From: Verrucomicrobia bacterium UBA6775
GTDB lineage: Bacteria; Verrucomicrobiota; Verrucomicrobiia; Limisphaerales; UBA1096
DNA: 10,824 bases
Assembly: GCA_002453165.1 (NCBI GenBank)
Contig: DKGH01000149.1
Span: forward strand, 1 to 10,824
Reading direction: 5' to 3'
Under the pieces are notes generated by a model. It worked only from the letters and a program-made list of their open reading frames with translations. It did no database searches and was not told the origin of the DNA. Position 1 is the first letter of the stretch. The number at the start of each line of letters is the position of its first letter. This document shows, piece after piece, positions 8,649 through 10,824 of this stretch. The position numbers were made by a program, and so were the translations under genes.

Positions 8649-10259
8649 ATGAGTTCCGTCTCCAAAGCATTCGAGAAATTACTCGACGACTATTTCAACG
8701 ACTTTTATGCCAGCCACCCTGCCGATGCGACCTACGTGGGCCTAACCTCCGGCGAAGGCCAATTCAACGAAGCCACCCTCCCGGCACTGCGTCGGCAACA
8801 TCGCCGGCGGCAGGCTGCCCTGGCCAATCTCGACACGATCGCCCCATCTGCACTGTCGAACGAACAAAACCTTGATCGCTTGGCCTTCCGCGCACGCCTC
8901 CTGCGCGAGTGCGAGGATTTTGAACGGGGACGACACACGCTCGACCCGCATGGTCTGGACGAGGTGTTCGATTTTCTCCTGCGCGAAATGCAACGCGGCG
9001 AGACGGAACCCACGCGGGCGGCAAAAAACATCCGCAGTCTACTTTCGGGAACGCCGCGTTACCTCACAAAGGCAGCCAAGTTGATCGACCGACCAGAGCG
9101 AGTTTGGCGCAGTATCATGGACGGCACGTTTAATGCGGCGGACTCATTTTTTGATGCAGTCGCCTCGTTTTTAAAAACCAATGGGAACAAAAAAGAGGAC
9201 GAAACCCTCCTCCGCTTGGCCAAGCGCGCCTGCACCAAATATCACGGCAGCGTAATGGCCAAGCACTTGGCAAAGCCGGGATCGTTCGCCATTGGCGCAA
9301 ACATGCTTCAACGCCGAATTCGCGATGAACTTGGCCTCGATTACACGATTGGCCAAGTGGAGGCCGTTGCTCTGTCAGAAATCGACCGCATCAGCGGGTT
9401 GTTAAAGACAGCGTCCACAAAACTGATCAGGAACAAGTCGGTCGAGGCGATCGTCGAAGGAGCCCGTGGCCGGTGGCGGCCCAAGGGGGAATTGCTCGCC
9501 ATCTACCAGAAAACCAACAACGAAATTATCCGGAAATTTAAGGCAGCCAAGGCAATGACGTTTCCAAAAGGCGACTCGCTAAAAATCACTCTGGTGCCGG
9601 ATTTCATGTCACACGTCATCCCCATGGCTGCCTACTCACCGCCGGGGCCATTTGACAAAAGGCAGCGCGGCTACTTTTGGGTGAACGACCTCGGCCTGAA
9701 GAAAAAATCAGAGGCCGACAAGCTCGCAGAACGCCAGCAGCATTTTGGCCTCGAACTCACTTGCGCACACGAGGCTTATCCCGGGCATCACCTGCAGTTT
9801 ATATTTGCCAACGCGCACCCGCGCAAGTGGCGGCGGATTTTCGATGAACACGCCATTTTCTACGAGGGCTGGACTCTTTGGTGCGAGCAAATGTGTGTCG
9901 ACCTCGGAATCATCAAGTCACCCGAATTGAAGCTACAGCAATTGCACGATGCGCTATGGCGTTGCCATCGGATTCTAGTCGATCTCAGACTGCAAACTGG
10001 CGCGTACAGCTACGCCCAAGCGGTGAAACACATGCAAAAACACCTCGGCTTCACAAAGGCACGCGCCGAGGCCGACGTGAACTGGTACACAGGCAGTGCC
10101 GGGGTACCGATGAGTTACTGGCTGGGACGACTCGAAAACGCGAGACTACACAAAAAACTAGTCGAGGGACGGGGATGGTCGCTGCGCCGCTTCAACGACT
10201 GGTTGCTCAGTTTTGGGACACTGCCCCAGTCGTGGATTGAGAAGTACGGCTTGAATTGA
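8649..10259 (+). CDS. DUF885 family metallopeptidase-like protein
   Basis: A complete 536-residue DUF885 protein starting at the ATG at 8649. The open frame reaches back to 8457 but overlaps the AraC fragment in another frame, so the shorter start is better; no Shine-Dalgarno sequence is visible. The family signature is HEAYPGHH (residues 374-381), followed by FYEGWTLW with E406. H374, H380/H381 and E406 are the expected metal ligands and E375 the candidate catalytic base, as in gluzincin-like peptidases. The C-terminal motif YSYAQAVKHMQKHLGF and the segment PMSYWLGRL are also typical. Many DUF885 proteins have a signal peptide, but this one begins MSSVSKAFEKLLDDYF and looks cytoplasmic. The likely role is peptide hydrolysis with unknown substrate. 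It is transcribed away from the cytochrome cluster, and no partner gene is visible on its strand. Confidence 0.92.
   Translation: MSSVSKAFEKLLDDYFNDFYASHPADATYVGLTSGEGQFNEATLPALRRQHRRRQAALANLDTIAPSALSNEQNLDRLAFRARLLRECEDFERGRHTLDPHGLDEVFDFLLREMQRGETEPTRAAKNIRSLLSGTPRYLTKAAKLIDRPERVWRSIMDGTFNAADSFFDAVASFLKTNGNKKEDETLLRLAKRACTKYHGSVMAKHLAKPGSFAIGANMLQRRIRDELGLDYTIGQVEAVALSEIDRISGLLKTASTKLIRNKSVEAIVEGARGRWRPKGELLAIYQKTNNEIIRKFKAAKAMTFPKGDSLKITLVPDFMSHVIPMAAYSPPGPFDKRQRGYFWVNDLGLKKKSEADKLAERQQHFGLELTCAHEAYPGHHLQFIFANAHPRKWRRIFDEHAIFYEGWTLWCEQMCVDLGIIKSPELKLQQLHDALWRCHRILVDLRLQTGAYSYAQAVKHMQKHLGFTKARAEADVNWYTGSAGVPMSYWLGRLENARLHKKLVEGRGWSLRRFNDWLLSFGTLPQSWIEKYGLN
9214..9225. repeat. Iterated palindrome, copy 9
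   Basis: Full 12-mer, palindromic to 14 bp (9213-9226), read as RLAKR in the plus-strand DUF885 gene. A near-copy, ATTGGCCAAGT (9348-9358), lies 120 bases on and shares only the 8-bp centre. Confidence 0.9.
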
Positions 10260-10268
10260 GGCTCAATT
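10254..10268. repeat. AT-rich inverted repeat over the DUF885 stop codon
   Basis: AATTGAG and CTCAATT flank a single central G, overlapping the TGA stop. The stem is weak and followed only by TTCG, so it is at best a poor terminator for the DUF885 gene. No better terminator is visible between this gene and the convergent small gene. Confidence 0.3.
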
Positions 10269-10321
10269 TCGCACGCGGAAAAACTGCATCCCATCACGAC
10301 CAAGCGGGAGATCAATCACAA

Positions 10322-10501
10322 TCATTTATGAGACTTGAATAGGGCGTATTTCCTCGTTCTTCCAAGTGCCCCCTCACCATCCTTTACGTCGCCGCCCTCG
10401 TGATTCTCCCCCGGATTATCTGGGCCGGCGATGGCCTCTTTGCCAAGCGCCATCAACGCTATCGCCGCGAACCAAGCGAGAATTGAGTTGGATTTAGACA
10501 T
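10322..10501 (-). CDS. Possible small secreted protein
   Basis: A 59-residue reading frame from an ATG at 10501. It has a plausible signal peptide: MSKSNS, then the hydrophobic core ILAWFAAIALMAL, then a possible cleavage site after AIA (residues 23-25). The mature part of about 34 residues is polar, glycine-rich and acidic in its first half (GPDNPGENHEGGDVKDGEG) and basic at the end (RTRKYALFKSHK). It has no cysteine and no motif I recognise. An upstream in-frame ATG at 10537 is preceded by GGAGGA with short spacing, the only Shine-Dalgarno-like sequence seen before a gene here, and would give 71 residues with a longer N-region. It is convergent with DUF885 (62 bases between stops) and downstream of the flagellin terminators. 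It may be a real small gene or a chance frame. Confidence 0.4.
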   Translation of the reverse strand: MSKSNSILAWFAAIALMALGKEAIAGPDNPGENHEGGDVKDGEGALGRTRKYALFKSHK

Positions 10502-10600
10502 ATTTCTGCAGATTTCGATGAAACCGCAATGAACCATCACTCCTCCAACGAGGCTACACTCCGCCCATTTCACCGTAGATTCAACCCGTTAAACTGCAAT

Positions 10601-10622
10601 AGGCGGCACCGAAGTGCCGCCT
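10601..10622 (-). terminator. UUCG-loop hairpin downstream of flagellin
   Basis: A perfect 9-bp GC-rich stem (AGGCGGCAC with GTGCCGCCT). On the minus strand the loop reads TTCG closed by a C-G pair, the stable tetraloop class common in terminators and RNA processing hairpins. No T tract follows on either strand, so it may be a backup terminator or a 3'-end stabilising hairpin for the flagellin transcript. It lies 62 bases past the flagellin stop. Confidence 0.6.
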
Positions 10623-10645
10623 TAGTTGCGCGAGGGACTATGTAG

Positions 10646-10670
10646 AAAAAAACCCCGTCCCCTGGGGAAG
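10646..10670 (-). terminator. Candidate terminator directly after flagellin
   Basis: On the minus strand a CCCC/GGGG stem (10667-10664 with 10656-10653) with a 7-nt loop is followed at once by seven T residues (10652-10646). It begins 14 bases after the flagellin stop. The stem is only 4 bp, so the T tract is the stronger part of the evidence. Confidence 0.5.
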
Positions 10671-10683
10671 TGTTTACGTACGA

Positions 10684-10824
10684 TTAACCGATTAAACGCA
10701 GTGCCGACTGCGGCAACACGTTCGCCTGAGTCAACATCGCCGTGCCGCTCTGGACGAGAATATTTGCGCGGGCATATGCCGTGCTCTCGTTCGCCACATC
10801 CACGTCCTTGATTCGGCTATTCGC
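10684..10824 (-). CDS. fliC: Flagellin, C-terminal part
   Basis: Forty-six codons plus TAA enter from the right window edge on the minus strand. The residues match the conserved D0/D1 C-terminal helix of flagellin: SRIKDVDVANESTAYARAN, then ILVQSGTAMLTQAN, and the ending LPQSALRLIG, which is the canonical flagellin C-terminus. This helix packs in the filament core and is also needed for export and polymerisation. The N-terminal and variable parts lie outside the window. Two hairpins downstream form its 3' end. The presence of a flagellin gene implies a motile organism, and it is unrelated in function to the cytochrome cluster. The gene may be one of several flagellin copies, which cannot be judged here. 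Confidence 0.93.
   Translation of the reverse strand, partial: ANSRIKDVDVANESTAYARANILVQSGTAMLTQANVLPQSALRLIG

Overview
The window looks like a chromosomal segment of a flagellated PVC-superphylum bacterium, most likely a Verrucomicrobiota (inference). The evidence is gene content: a DUF1549/DUF1553 planctomycete-type cytochrome protein, a DUF1501 protein with a Tat signal, and a PVC-type membrane-bound dehydrogenase fused to cytochrome c. These families are concentrated in Planctomycetes, Verrucomicrobia and Lentisphaerae. The gene starts mostly lack a recognisable Shine-Dalgarno sequence.

Positions 1-8181 hold a minus-strand block, read from right to left. It starts with a secreted two-heme-motif DUF1549/DUF1553 protein (8181-5212), then a Tat-exported DUF1501 protein (5178-3700). 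A strong intrinsic terminator follows (3678-3650). Next is a large secreted dehydrogenase/HEAT/cytochrome c/discoidin-like protein (3575-369), and then the start of an FG-GAP/VCBS-repeat (lipo)protein that runs off the left edge (346-1). All four are predicted to be exported, and together they carry three CXXCH motifs. The simplest reading is an extracytoplasmic oxidoreductase and carbohydrate-binding module, perhaps acting on glycans or another secreted substrate. The biochemical role of this family set is not known to me.

Positions 8182-8648 form a mostly non-coding divergent region. It contains the C-terminal DNA-binding half of an AraC-family regulator with no N-terminal part and no start codon (8314-8598), followed by a 10-bp-stem hairpin. 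A plus-strand DUF885 metallopeptidase-like gene follows (8649-10259).

The right end (10260-10824) holds a possible small secreted protein on the minus strand, two hairpins, and the last 46 codons of a flagellin gene entering from the right edge on the minus strand.

A separate layer of signal crosses these genes. The palindrome CTTGGCCAAG occurs nine times, six of them as the full 12-mer GCTTGGCCAAGC. It appears in genes on both strands, in all three codon frames, and once between genes. It resembles the highly iterated palindromes of cyanobacteria in behaviour, though not in sequence. It is the most unusual observation here.
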